Numbered from the stretch's first letter, positions 45,890-58,022 are shown. The stretch is DNA of 64,000 nt from Toxonevra muliebris (GCA_963691655.1 OY829328.1:78992400-79056399); one strand, 5' to 3'. Notes: generated by a model not told the origin, from the letters alone. Translations and numbers: made by a program.

Positions 45890-46330
45890 ATATTAGGTGC
45901 ATAAATATTTTTCACTTCTTCGTACGAATTGGAGTGCTATTTCCGCAAGTCCGTGCTGCTGCGGTCGAAAAAAGTAGTACCAGGAAGGAGCCAAGTCTGA
46001 TGAATATAGCGGGCTGAGTAAAATTTCCCATTTGTTGATTTCCAAACACATAGTTTTTAACAGAATGTGCAACATTGGGCCGAGAATTGTCATGTTGAAA
46101 AATTACTTTGTCACCTCGTAACCTTCGCCATATTCTAGTCTTTGCCCTTCAATGTTCGGTTTATTTTAATCAGTTGTTGTTGGTATCATTCAACCGTAAT
46201 CGTTTCAACCGTTTTTAGCAGTTCATAGTAGATAGCTCCTATATTCCATTATTTTCGATGGTCCTCCACGGTCTTTGCTACTGGCATCAAAATCACCGCT
46301 TTTTAGTTTTTTAGATCATCATTCACAAGT
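45890..46330 (-). pseudogene. Highly decayed mariner transposase
   Basis: Minus-strand frames give GAIYYELLKTVETITVE (relatives: GVIYYELLKPGETV), YQQQLIKINRTLKGKD, then FQHDNSRPNVAHSVKNYV and, in another frame, KWEILLSPLYSSDLAPSWYYF and QHGLAEIA. The second catalytic block (HDNSRP) survives, but the third is SSDLAPSWY, with Asp replaced by Trp. Frameshifts and stops occur throughout. It is older than, and not the same subfamily as, the mariners at 41811 and 55659. Confidence 0.8.
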
Positions 46331-47879
46331 GTCTTAGCTTGTAGTTTGCTCGCCATAAGTCTCTGCCAATAAACGATAACCTTCAGCAGCTGTTTTCTTG
46401 AAATGATGAAAGAAGGTTATTAAGCTTCCCCGCAAACATTTTTTTTCTGGTTCGAAATTCGATATTTTTGAAGCGAAAAAAAATATTTCGTTTGTACAAT
46501 CGCAACCTATGATATACTGGATCTTATTCGCAAATGTCTACTCTCTAAAATGCCATATTAATTATACACGACACAAAGCATACATAATAGCTATGCAGTC
46601 TATTAGTTAAAACCGCACTTCATATTTATACACCTATTATCAAGTGGCCGTCACCACTTGACTATCACTGCAGATACCTATGCACTTCCTAAGCCATCTC
46701 TTCTCAATTATCCAGCTCACCACGTCTAGGATAGCGAAGTCAAGTGACGGTCTAACTATTAACGGATTCCAACCCGAAGCTGACAAGCAAAAACCATGCG
46801 AATATTTGGCACTTTTTCCTTTTCATTGACAGTTAACTGCTAAACCTCCCTTTCCCCTCTTCCCCGCACACATTGTTTGAAATTTTAAACTATCACTTTT
46901 ACGCCTCAACACCCTCTCACTCTCTCTCTCTCTCTCTCAGCACACGCTCTCCCCCATATTATAGCAAAATTTGCAAATTGGCAAACTCCCTTCCTTCAAT
47001 TACATGACAGCTATCATTTTAATACCCTCCACCACTCCACTCCTCTACATAACTCGATGATTACCACAATCCAAAGTAAAACACTTGAAAAGAAAGAAAG
47101 CATTCAATCAAAAACATGCGTTGACATTTTTCACATATACACACGCATTGCAAACACATCAACTGTCAACCAACTCAGAATTAGAGAGAACAAGCGAGAG
47201 AGTGTGAGTTAATAAAAGAGAAAATTTAATTTAAATTTATTTAAAACACGCAATTGAACATTCACAAAAAAAAAAAAACAACAACAAAAGCAACAACAAC
47301 CTGAACAATAATAATGTTGATGATACCCGCAAAAATACACAACCACCGCAAAAAATTAAAAAAAAAAAACCAAAAACAAAATCTACCATAAAACCTAACC
47401 TAATAACCTAAAACTCAATCGTAATCAGAAATGCAAATGCGACACTGTCGCACTCACGCTTTACCTCGCTTTCTCTTTGTCAATCTCTGCTGCCGTAGTA
47501 TCACTCCCTCTCATTTTCTCGCGAAAAAAAAAAAAAAAATTAAATAAAGAAAGAAGCGAAATTAAATTTGCACAAGTGAAATTTCTTTCTTTCTTTTTTT
47601 TTACGGCATTAAAGTTATACGGATTATGAATATGTACTACGTTGTTGAGAGTATGAAATGTCTGCGAAATTTCACCGTCTACGAGAGCATTCATCCCCCA
47701 CCCTCATAGTCACGTGTCGGGAACAAAACACAGCCTTATATTTCACAAATGCTTTTACGTTCAAGTTCAAGTCAAGTGAATAATTTACAGAAATACATAA
47801 GTAGGTATTTATTTTATTGAAATTATAAATTTATATTAACTAAATATTATTAGTTTATACCTATTAATATATGCAAATA
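46331..47879. other. Gene-free DNA with (TC)n and A runs
   Basis: (TC)n at about 46921-46939, A runs near 47266-47280, 47351-47371 and 47525-47541, and caacaacaac near 47278-47302. No gene recognised. Confidence 0.5.
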
Positions 47880-48450
47880 AAACAAGGCTGGAAATCGGGT
47901 TTGAACCACACCAATTTTGAGGCGAACCATTCGTAATTTGAGTGGCTCGAACTGAACCGAAGGAGGCAATATAAAATTTTACGTTGCATGATTTTTAAAC
48001 CAAACCATTTTTGAATCGAACCCTGCAAAGGTGCGAAAGATCCGAGCCATAATGCGAAATTTGTCGGTTTCACATCTCTGGTTTTGGAACCGAAGCTAAA
48101 ATACCTTCTCCAACTTTTAGACCTTATTCCGACTGTAACAAAGCCAATGCTAGAATTTCAGAAGTTGCGAAAGAACCGTTTTTCAAACCAAACCAGTAGC
48201 TTAGAGAGGATAACGCTCCATCCCGCCAAACTGAACCATACTGCGAAATTTGTTTGGTTCAAACCAGAAAACTCAGAACTCTTAGACCTAATTCTGATTG
48301 TCAGAAAGCCTAAAAGACTTCTTCGATTTCTAGTGTTTCAGAAGATGCGGAAGAACCGGTTTTTTTTATAGCCCAACCAGAGAAGTTCAAAGAGAACATT
48401 CACCGCTAAACCGAACCACTTTACGAAATTTGTTTGGTTCAGATGACAGA
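47880..48450. repeat. Degenerate tandem repeat, units of about 180-190 bp
   Basis: gcgaaatttgtNggttt recurs at about 48053, 48244 and 48424 with shared neighbours (gaaccRtactgcgaaattt, agaaccgNtttttt, ttagacctNattc, cagaagWtgcg). Two clear units (48060-48250 and 48251-48440) and one weaker unit before them fit a decayed satellite. A plus-strand frame at 48084-48371 is within it and is not considered a gene. Confidence 0.65.
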
Positions 48451-49004
48451 AATAAAGTAAACGAATTACCTTGAAGAATGAAGACTCAATTTCGAAAGCT
48501 TTGACTTAATCTATACGACCATCAGAAATATTTCGATAATTTTCTTTATGTAATTACACTGTGCGTCATTTTTCTACATTTCACTATACCGGAATTTGTA
48601 CTTTTCCATATAAAATCGTAAACGATTTTTGATGCAAATTGAGACTCGACTCAAATTTGGGGAGGATAAGGCGGCAAGGTAGGGTGAGGGCTAGTCAGGA
48701 TAAAAGTTTTTATCATTTTCCTCAAAAAATATTATTCTGAGACATCAGAAACGAAATCCCAAGTCTTCTAGCTTAAATTTGGTTCCGAATTGAAAGTCAA
48801 ATATAGTTTTCCGGAAAGCTTCAAAGGAAAATATCGGCAAAACCAGATGTGATAGTAAAAAACGGCGGCTGCAGCGTGCCCAAATTGTGTGGGGTATCTT
48901 GGTTTCATTCGATAAAGATTTTGGGCGACGTACAACATTTGAATCGGATATTTGAAACAATTCTGATTAGCCGCCATGCTGGACATGCCAATAGGATGCA
49001 CGTT

Positions 49005-50027
49005 ACAGTGCAACTCCGGGGTCTTCGTTATGTCTTCTATACCGACGGATCTAAAACCTCAAACAGTACGTACTGGATCCGGTTGGTACTTGGACGATGA
49101 GACCAAGCACTCTTTTTCCGCTGGACAGATGGCGTCAGTCTTCCTAACGAAGGTTTTCGCTATCCTAGACGTGGTAAGCTGGATAATTGAGAAGAGGTGG
49201 CATGGGAAGTGCATAGGTATCTGCAGTGATAGTCAAGCTGCACTGAAGGCCCTTGCTAACCCATGTCAGCCCCTCAAAATTGGTCAGCGAGTGTAAGGCA
49301 AAACTAAATTGTGTTGCAAAACACAACAAGTTATGCCTTATATGGGTTCCAGGACACTGTGGTATTGGTATTGGAATGAACTAGCTGATAAACTAGCTAA
49401 TGAAGGCTCTGCAATTACACCATGGGGTCCGGAACCTTTTCTCGGCGTAAGTTCTGGGGAGATCATCCATTGGATCAACGATTTCGTGGGTTCTATCCAT
49501 AGAGAAAAATGGTCCGAGCTTGACTCCTGCAGAACCGCAAAGTGCTTCGTGGGACAACCTAACAGGAAATCAGCGGAATTTCTTCTGTAACTGAGAAAAA
49601 AGGACCTGAGATTACTTGGGGGGTGTCATCACAGAACACAACACATGTGGTCAGCATATGACTAACATGGGCGTCATCACCGATCCAATTTGCCAATCGT
49701 GTCTTGAGGACGACAATACTACGGAGCATTATCTTTGTAGCTGTCCGGCGCTCGCGAGAACCAGATTACGGCTGTTGGGTAGTGAAGTCTTAAGTATGAA
49801 TAATGTCCATACACTCTCTCTTCCTGAGAGCTTCTAAGTTTCATCAGTGAAACAAAGAAGTTCGAGATTGAGAGACCCTAGACATTTCTTCTTCCCATTT
49901 ATCCCCACATAACTTTCCTGTCTCTCTACTCTCTTCTACTGGTTCTATTCTTGGGTATAGCACAATGGCCCTCGTTGACTGAGTGCTTTAGTTAAGTCCA
50001 GCCCACCCACAACTCTAAACTCTAAAC
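49005..50027 (+). mobile_element. 5'-truncated non-LTR retrotransposon: RNase H, C-terminus, 3' tail
   Basis: Plus-strand order: FYTDGSKT (49040), GSGWYLDDETKHSFSAGQMA, a CIGICSDSQAALKALANP block (about 49215-49265), LCLIWVPGHCGIGMNELADK-like sequence around 49330-49395 with LANEGSAITPWG, then a Cys/His motif ICQSCLEDDNTTEHYLCSCPA (about 49690-49750) and LARTRLRLLGSEVLS. The end of the open frame is at 49837, followed by a 3' UTR with tatagcacaatggccctcgt and a terminus of repeated actctaa (to 50027). Frameshifts separate the blocks and a stop follows FLL, so it is dead. The same tail occurs inverted at 57704-58022. Confidence 0.8.
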
Positions 50028-50099
50028 AGTGCAATCGGTTATTAAATACGCTCGGACTACATCGATTCTACAATTTCAGCGACAGTTTATAGATGTCTT

Positions 50100-51597
50100 A
50101 CTTTTAGAAAGCTTGATAATGGTCTAGTTTTTGTTTTGAACTTTTGTTCTTTTTTGATCTGAATTCTGGTTTGATTGTATGACAGAATTTTGTTTTGGTT
50201 TTGAGTTTTAATCCGCGTTTGGTCTAAATTTTGATTTGCTTACGGTCTGTGTTTGAGATCCTTTTGGTTTGAGTTGCAACTCTTATTTTAAGTTGTGGTC
50301 CTTATTTCTGGTCTAAATTTTGGTTTTCTTTTCATCTAATTCCCAGTTTTAGTTGTGATAGAATTTCGGTCTGAATTGACTTGATTTTGGTATGAGTTTT
50401 GGTCTGAATTTCGGTCCAAAACCGGTCCGAATTTTGTTTTAAGTTTTGGTCTGAATTCGGCTGGAATTTTGGTACCGTTTTTGTTTAATTTGTTATCTGA
50501 ATTCGGTCTAAAGTTTTGACTACTTTTGATCTGTATTTGAGTTAAACTTTTTTTGGTGTGAATATTAATCAGATATTTCCACTGGTTTTTGGTTTGAATT
50601 TTGGTTTGCTTTCGTTTGCGATTTGGCCTAAAGTTCTGTTTAACTATTAGTCTAAGTTATGGTCTAAATTTTAGTCTAAATTATTATCTAATTTTCGTTT
50701 TGATTTTTGGTCTGAATTTTGAATTGATTTTGGTCTAAATTTTGGGATTTTAGTCTGAACTTTTGTCTGAATTTGGAATAATTTTAAACGATTTTTGATG
50801 GAATTTTGGTCCGATTGGTGGTCTGTATATTGTTTTTTTTTTTTGTCAAGGTCTGAATTTGGTCTTAATCTGATTTAGATTTTCGATCTAAAATCGGTTC
50901 TTTTCATGGTTTGAACTTCGATCTGAAAAAAGTGTTTGAATTTTAATTTGAAATTTGGTCGAAATTTTCTTTTCATGGTTTGAACTTCGATCTGAAAAAA
51001 GTGTTTGAATTTTAGTTTGAAATTTGGTCGAAATTTTCTTTTCATGGTTTGAACTTCGATCTGAAAAAAGTGTTTAAATTTTAGTTTGAAATTTGGTCGA
51101 AATTTTCTTTTCATGGTTTGAACTTCGATCTGTAAAAAGTGTTTGAATTTTAGTTTGAAATTTGGTCGAAATTTTCTTTTCATGGTTTGAACTTCGATCT
51201 GAAAAAAGTGTTTGAATTTTAGTTTGAAATTTGGTCGAAATTTTATTTTCATGGTTAGAACTTCGATCTGAAAAAAGTGTTTGAATTTTAGTTTGAAATT
51301 TGGTCGAAATTTTCTTTTCATGGTTTGAACTTCGATCTGAAAAAAGTGTTTGAATTTTAGTTCGAAATTTGGTCGAAATTTTCTTTTCATGGTTTGAACT
51401 TCGATCCGAAAAAATATTTGAATTTTAGTTTGAAATTTGGTCGAAATTTTCACCCAAATTTCTATACGGTTTTAATTCAAATTTTGCTTTCAGTTTTGTT
51501 TCAGTTTTCCTTTAATTTGATATTGAATTTGATATTCATCCTTTAATTTAGTAAAATCAGCTCTCACCAGACCCAAATCCTAGAACCGCCACTGGTT
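50100..51597 (+). repeat. gtct-rich satellite S, copy 1
   Basis: From about 50120 nearly every 15-25 bases carries a variant of ggtctgaattttggt or ttttgatctgaa; after 50900 this becomes a regular 69-bp array. The block ends with aatcagctctcaccagaccc then aaatcctagaaccgccactgg (51595). That end, inverted, reads CCAGTGGCGGTTCTAGG, which resembles the hAT-like terminus at 38371. An inverted copy of the satellite and of this end lies at 56731-57690. Confidence 0.8.
50900..51455 (+). repeat. 69-bp tandem array, about eight units
   Basis: ttttcatggtttgaacttcg recurs with a spacing of exactly 69 bases (50901, 50970, 51039 and onward). Units differ at one or two positions, and the last is shortened. 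As 69 is divisible by three, the minus strand stays open for 192 codons and would encode a very basic 23-residue repeat (unit starts MKRKFRPNFKLKFKHF). I regard that as a by-product of the array and not a gene. Confidence 0.9.
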
Positions 51598-52000
51598 AAT
51601 CTCTTAGAGAAATGAAAGGCTTCTGTATTTATAACGTAAAAATTTCCAAAAAAAATTAATAATCCAAAATTACCAGAATGTGAATTTAATAATATTGAAT
51701 ATCACCTACAATCGAAATAAAAGTATATGTGAAAACAAATCGAATAGAAACTTCTATATGACTTGCAATAATTTGTAGCTACTGATTTGATTTTGCTGAA
51801 TGTATCCCCATAAAAAAAAAGAAAAAAAAAAAGAAGCAAATTTGCTTCTACATGTAAAAATGTAATTAAATTTGATTTTAGCAGACAACGCACAAAATAT
51901 TTGGGTGTATGCAAAGAGCTTTTTCCAAAGTAAAAAACATTTTTGGGGGTAATCAAGTGTTGTCATTGCATGACTACGCAAACAAACACTGATATCTGTT
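51598..52000. other. Gene-free stretch
   Basis: AT-rich with an A-rich tract at 51812-51833. No gene recognised. Confidence 0.45.
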
Positions 52001-52253
52001 ATATCGCTCATTTACTAAGAGACTGTCATAACTCAAAAAACTCGATTTTGCAGAAAACGCGTTTAAAGTTTTCAATTGATTTCCACTTTGCAGAAAAAAG
52101 GAGAAATCTTATAGTTCTCACGCGCTGAGTATACAAGATATTAATATGAAATTTTTAAACAATATGAAGCGTGACATAATGTATAATTCTGCATCATTAA
52201 CTCAAAAATCGTGTTTTTTGACTTATGACAGTCTTCTAGTAAATGAGCGATAT
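52001..52253. mobile_element. MITE with about 50-bp terminal inverted repeats
   Basis: The left end atatcgctcatttactaaga continues gactgtcataactcaaaaaa; the right end inverted reads atatcgctcatttactagaa then gactgtcataagtcaaaaaa. About 46 of 50 positions pair. Length is 253 bp, with no coding frame. The target duplication is not resolved because atat is self-complementary at the edges. Confidence 0.85.
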
Positions 52254-53621
52254 GTGTATGCACATAAACTGTTTTGCATGCATGCCTAAAAAAAAATTAA
52301 GAAAAACTTCTTCACGCCTGAAAAATACAATTAAATTAAATTGACGATTGAGTGAATGCAAAAATAAGAAACAAAAAAAAAAAAATACTGCTCAAGAAAT
52401 TATCAGGATGCTGTGCAGTTATTTGCGTATAAATAGGGTAAACTAAGCAATGATGGGCACTTCGAAATATGCTAAAGAAGTTGTAATATATACAGAGTAA
52501 AGCAAAGGAAACTCTCGCCGTTTTTTTTATATATTTTTTTCTACTCACCAACACAACCTAATGAATTGCCATTAAAAGCGAATTATAAACTTCAGAAAAA
52601 AGGAGCACAAGAAGTTAAGAAAAAAAAAAACAAAAAAAAAAAACAAAATAGGAAATTGTTGTCTATCTTTGTTTGTATGTGTGTGTGTAACTTTTGGGAT
52701 GCGTAGTATATCTCTTAGGAATTTTGTAAATTCATTTCGATTTCATTTTAATTTATTTTAAAACAAAAATAAATGCAAAAAAAAAAAAATTAAACACACG
52801 TAACCAAGGGGACTAAAAAAAAAAATAGTAAAATCATTTCCATTGCGCTGGAAATGAAAAATACTTAATTTAAATTCGATTTTCTCTTATAAATGTCAAT
52901 GAAGTAGACAAAGTTGTTACTGTTGTTACTGTTGTTGTTATTGAACGCTTATAAAAAGTTCTCAAGTATTTTAATACTATTCGGATGCTGTCATCGTCGA
53001 GTCCCTACAAATGAAAACAAGCACAGACACACATACGCACATATACATACATACATACATACATACTTTTATCCTTTTTCGCAAATAAATCTCTAAAACT
53101 GAAATTGACAATTTCATTTTCATTGCATTGAGAAGCAGCCTCTAGTATTCAGTTCTTCTTCTTCTTCTTCTACTTTTTCTTTTATTTTGCTATGAGTTTA
53201 TTTGGTTAGACAGTAGTAGGAAATTATCTCCTTGGAGATTTTAAATAATATATTTTTTTTTTTTTGTTACTATTGACTTGAGTTTTCTTGATGAGATTGC
53301 AAATTTATTATACAGTTGCAATCGATAACTTATTTAATAATGTGGTAAGAAAGTTTATTGCTTTTTTATTTTTGGTTTTTTGAGTTTATAACTAACAGTA
53401 AAGTTCGAAGAGATTTTTAAATTGCGTTTTTAAGTTGACGAAAGTGATGGGACTTTTGCACAATTAACACTTTTAGCACTGATGGTTCCAAACTTAGCAC
53501 ATTTTCGTTTTTTTTAATCTTATTTTTTATTTATTTTCATTGCGTCAATTTGCAACCTTGCAATTGCAAAACTATTGTGAATGCCTATTTTATTATGTTA
53601 AATTAGTATCGTTTTTGTCAT
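52254..53621. other. Gene-free DNA, A/T runs and ATAC repeats
   Basis: A runs near 52374-52385, 52618-52645 and 52780-52790, catacatacatacata at 53046-53066, ttcttcttcttctt at 53156-53169. No gene recognised. Confidence 0.5.
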
Positions 53622-53623
53622 TA

Positions 53624-53849
53624 GCTGCGTTTTATTCACTACTTGCTTCTATTTATGTATAACTAGCAGCGATGATTGTATGGGAAAACAGCAACAAAGC
53701 CGCAGAGATACCATGTATAATTATAGCTGCTATGTATACATAACAAGTTGTTTAACTACATCAAATTCTATTGTGAACTGCCATAAATGAGCTGAAGAGA
53801 CTTAACAACTTGATCGTTTTATTCGCATAGCTGGCGAATAAAACGCAGC
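53624..53849. mobile_element. Tc1/mariner-type MITE with gctgcgttttattc ends
   Basis: GCTGCGTTTTATTC (53624) pairs exactly with GAATAAAACGCAGC (ending 53849), with one mismatch and two further matches inside. TA flanks both sides (53622-53623 and 53850-53851). It is 226 bp, too short to code for a transposase. Confidence 0.75.
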
Positions 53850-53851
53850 TA

Positions 53852-55658
53852 TTATTTGTCATTACAAATAACTCCTTAAACATTTGCAAAACTACAGGTT
53901 TGTAGATGAAGAATTTATATTAATTTCTTAACATAAATGTAACTTAAATATTTCTTTGAGATAAAACAAAACATTCGCATTCTTTAATGTCATGTTTCTT
54001 CTTTTTTTGTAAGAAACATTTTTTCAAGTTTGAAATAACGCTATTATAAACTTTGTCGACCTAATTTTTTAGGCAGAAAATCGACCGATATTAAATTGAA
54101 ACATTTTTATTTAAAAAAATGGAAAAAACCCCCCTCTCCCCTTAGACCCGCTAGTGTACTCATTTAAATTTCTCCAAAATACTAAATTTCTGATTAGCTT
54201 TTTATAAAAATTATGCACTTCTGAAATTAATGTTTTAAAAATGCATTCAAGCTTGACGGCAAACACCAACGGCAAAAAAATTAAGCTAATTTAATGATGA
54301 AGAACACACAGAAAAAACAAAACAAAAAAAAAAAAAAACGCGAAAGCGAATAAGAAAAACAATGCAATTACGAAAGCGGCACGCGACCAGCTAAAAAGAG
54401 GAAAAAAAACAACAGGAATCAGAAAAAATTTGCATGCATTATTGCATGATGTTTTTTTTAGCATAATTTATAATGCATGTGTGTGTACCTGCACATACAC
54501 ACACACTTTTCACTAACACACATGTGCACTTAATGTTTTGAACATGTTTTTCCTTTTCTGTTTACTGTTTTTATTTTTTTGCGCATTTTTTGGTAATTTT
54601 TTTCAGTTTCTGGGTTTTTGGTTTTTTTTTTGGCAACTCATTAAAAACACACGCCAAGCCTTATAAAAAAAAAAAATAAGGATACTTTCGGTGGCATAAT
54701 TTATGCTTGCTGAAGTGTTAATTTAAAGCGTTGACTATGACGCGAGAATGGTAAGCGTGAGGGAGAGCTAGTAGCAGTGGTGTTGTGGTTATGTGACGCG
54801 CTGGCAACGCGTTTTTTCGCGACTCAAACGCGTTTTTTTTGTTTCACTGAGTGATTTTTGCTGCTACGAAGGATGTATTTTTTTACGCATATAATTTTGC
54901 AACAAGGATATGTGCGTTTTTTTCTTTTTCGGCTAGCAAAATATGTGTGTTATGATGTGTGAAAAATATATGTTAATTTTTAATGTTTCAACTTAATTTA
55001 AGATGTAAAAAAAAACGCTCTGAAAGGCAGCGTTTCAAGAGCTCAAAATCAGAAAACATTAAAGCATTCATTTGTAGTATTTATGTAAAAATTTTATATG
55101 TGGAATTTTTTAGCAGGTAAGTTAAAGATTCCTTTTTAGTATTTCCCAGTTTTGTATAGCGACACAAATTAACATCACTCTAGCATAAATCGAGACGCAT
55201 TTATATCTAGGGATTATGAGAAGCTTTCAAAGGCATCAGAGTGTACACTAGCCGTATCCGAAGGAACTGCCTTATGGAGGTTAGATTCCATGAATTCAAA
55301 TTAACAACGAATTCTAATAATAGCCCAGTCGGTAGAGTAAAAAATGCACCAAAAGTTCATAAAAATTCTTAACTGCGATTTTTTTTCAGTAATTGTTATG
55401 GAGATATACATGATAGATGGGAAAACCACAAAAATCAGTTCCGGGGTTGCAGAGCGACACCCCCAAAAAGCCCCCTCTTTGGTGAAGAAAGCCTTTTTGT
55501 ACTAATAACTGGTTAACCGTTGGAGATATCAAGAAATTATCTAGCACACATACAAAACTTAAGTGATTTTCTAAAAAAATGGTCTTAAGTAATTTTTTTG
55601 TATATGTCATAGTTTTCGAGATATTCAATATTTAAGAAATTGCTAATTTCAAACAATT
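53852..55658. other. Gene-free DNA
   Basis: AT-rich, with A runs near 54326-54338, a palindromic tgcatgcattattgcatgat patch near 54431-54450 and CA/GT tracts near 54478-54522. Near 55440-55480 a phrase with acacccccaaaaagccccc resembles an element end but has no partner. No gene recognised. Confidence 0.45.
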
Positions 55659-56206
55659 ACGTTCAGACGGCCCGAAAAAGTGGGATATGAAAGGTGTCGT
55701 GTATTATGAGCTGTTGAAACCGAATGAAACGATCACTGGCGACCGCTACCGACTACAATTGATGCGTTTGAGCCGAGCATTAAAGGATAAGAGGCCAGAA
55801 TATGAGAATAGACACGACGAAGTTATTCTTGAGCACGACAATGCTCGCCCGCATGTTGCAAGGCAAGTAAAAACATACTTGGAAACGCTAAAATGGGAAG
55901 TGCTACCCCATCCGCCGTATTCTCCAGACATTGCTCCTTCTGATTACCACTTGTTCCGATCGATGACACATGGCCTGGCTGAACAGTACTTTCGTTCTTT
56001 CGAAGAACTCAAAAAATGGGTCGATTCGTGGATAGCCTCAAAAGATGAAGAGTTCTTTCGACGCGGAATCCGTATGCTACCAGAAAGATGGGAAAAGGTT
56101 GTGGCTAACGATGGACAATACTTTAAAGAATAAATTTATAATCACTTTTTCACAATAAATGTCCAAATTACGAAAAAAATACGAGTTTATACATTCATAC
56201 TCCCAA
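55659..56206 (+). mobile_element. Mos1-like mariner, copy B, internally deleted
   Basis: The copy starts at acgttcagacggcccgaaaa (55659), equivalent to codons for RSGGPKK in copy A, and at 55681 jumps directly to gggatatgaaag in the catalytic region, removing about 340 bp of coding sequence. The 3' end (gagtttatacattcatactc then ccaata) matches copy A. The 5' terminus is missing. Confidence 0.85.
55687..56133 (+). pseudogene. Mariner transposase catalytic fragment (DD34D)
   Basis: 148 codons are open: MKGVVYYELLKPNETITGDR, then RPEYENRHDEVILEHDNARPH (second Asp), HPPYSPDIAPSDYHLF (third Asp, 34 residues on) and the natural end WEKVVANDGQYFKE. It is nearly identical to copy A (41886-42765) over this part, so both derive from one recently active mariner. 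The first catalytic Asp and all DNA-binding helices are missing. The ATG at 55687 is an internal methionine codon and not the gene start. Confidence 0.9.
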
Positions 56207-56730
56207 TATAATAACTGGACTATAAATAAAAATTCTAATAATAAATGAAAACAAAAGAGTTCACAAATGCTCTAAATTTAAAACTTTTATCAAATCTGGT
56301 ACTAGCGGAAAAGTGAATTTCTAAAAATTTATTTTAGTTGGCGTTACAGTTCTATATAGGCTTGAGTCCCAAAATAGTTATCCATACATTTCAATATAGT
56401 GATGGAAAAAATAATAATAATAAGTATTTCCGTACGACATAGAAAAATGTTCTTCAGTTGGACAAAACGAATGGAAGGCTATTCAGTTTTGATGTAAAAT
56501 TTTATGTTAAAATATCTAAAAATACAGTGATCGACACAAATATACACAAAAAATGGTGAATTTTGTTCAGCTACTGGTGTTGGTATATTGCATTAACCCA
56601 GTAATGCTTAGCGGTGTCGCAGAGCCGTTCCTGGACTAGGTTAAAAAATAATTTTTTTCTCACGTTACTTTCTTGATCTATCTAATTTGGTTCCCGCTTG
56701 TCCTTAAAGGGTCAAGGAAACGATGGGTGC
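56207..56730. other. Gene-free stretch
   Basis: No gene or repeat recognised. Confidence 0.4.
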
Positions 56731-57690
56731 AATGGCGGTTCTAGAATTTGGGTTTGGGTAGTGTTGATTTTACTAAATTAATGGATAAAACCAAACTCAA
56801 TATCGACCAAAACCTAGACCTAGACCAAAAACTAGTGGAAAAAAATTTGTCGAAGTTCACATCAAAAAATACAGAACAAAAATTTAATGATAACTGAAAC
56901 AAACCGGAGACTGGAATTCAAACTAAAATTGGATATAAATTTAGTCGGAAATTTTTAATAAATTTCGAATTAAAATTCAAACAATTTTTTTTTTTAGATC
57001 GAAGCTCAAACCAAGAAAATTCAGATCGAAAATTTAGATAAAAATGAGAACAAATTCAGATCAAAATCTTGATTAAAAAAAAAAAAACAATATTCAGACC
57101 ATGAATCGGACCAAAATTCCTACAAAAATTGACCAAATTTAGACCAGAACTCAAACCAAAAACCCAAAATTCAGACCGAATCTAAGCGATAATCAGTTAA
57201 AAACTCAGACCAAAAATAAAACCAAAAATCAGAAAAAATTTGTACCAAAATTTAGACTACAACTCAGACTAATAGTTAGACAAAACTTTAGACCAAATAC
57301 CAAACGAAAGAAAACCAAAATTCAGACCAAAAATAAATGGAAATATCTGATAAATATTCAGAAAAAAAAATTTTAACTCCAATATAGACCAAAAGTGGAC
57401 AAAATTTTAGACCGAGTTCAGACAACAAATTAAACAAAAACTGTATCAAAATTCTAGTCGAATTCAGGTAAAAATTTAAAACAAAATTCCGGACCGATTT
57501 CAGATCGAAATTCAGACCAAAACTCGTATCAAAATCAAACCAATTCAGACCAAAATTTCGACCGTAACTCAAATTAAGGATTAGATTAAAACTGAGGCTG
57601 AAAAAACGCCAAATATAAATTAAAAGAAAACCAAAATTTATATTAAAAATCAGGTAGAAAACGGAATCTGGTACAATGAAAATGATGCGG
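56731..57690 (-). repeat. Satellite S, copy 2 (inverted, more diverged)
   Basis: The sequence is packed with variants of aaaattcagaccaaaa, the complement of the phrases at 50100-51597. The left end caatggcggttctagaattt then gggtttggg matches the inverted right end of copy 1, including the next ~40 bases (gattttactaaatta). It has no 69-bp array, so the array in copy 1 arose separately. The minus-strand frame at 57288-57695 is satellite-derived. Confidence 0.75.
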
Positions 57691-57703
57691 AACAAAGATA
57701 TAT

Positions 57704-58022
57704 TTAGAGTTTAGAGTTGTGGGTGGGCTGGACTTAACCAAAACACTCAGTCAACGAGGACCATTCTAAAATTTCCGCTTGAGAATACTTAAAGGTGTAA
57801 GATTTCATAAGCAACTCATGCCCCTCCGTCCATAATTTGTTTTATCCGGGGTTTCTTTCCATCGATTGAATAATGTTAGAGTTTAGGGTGGGCTAGACTT
57901 AACCAAGCACTCTGTCACGAGGACCATCGTGCTATACCCAAGGATAGAACCAGTAGAAGAGAGTAGAGAGACAGGAAAGTTATGTGGGGATAAATGGGAA
58001 GAAAAAAGGTCTAGGGTCTCAG
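57704..58022 (-). mobile_element. LINE 3' tails, two partial copies in a row
   Basis: Minus-strand copies of the 3' tail seen at 49840-50027. The first is 57704-57769 (tttagagttgtgggtgggct, then ggacttaacc, cactcagtcaacgaggacca). The second is 57875-58022 and longer, reaching gatagaaccagtagaagaga and tgtggggataaatgggaaga. Between them lies ~105 bp of other sequence. Both end with the gtttagagttt-type terminus. Confidence 0.8.

Noticed and set aside
50875..51453. 192-codon minus-strand open frame
   Set aside because: It is the translation of a 69-bp tandem array whose length is a multiple of three; no start context, domain or composition of a real protein.
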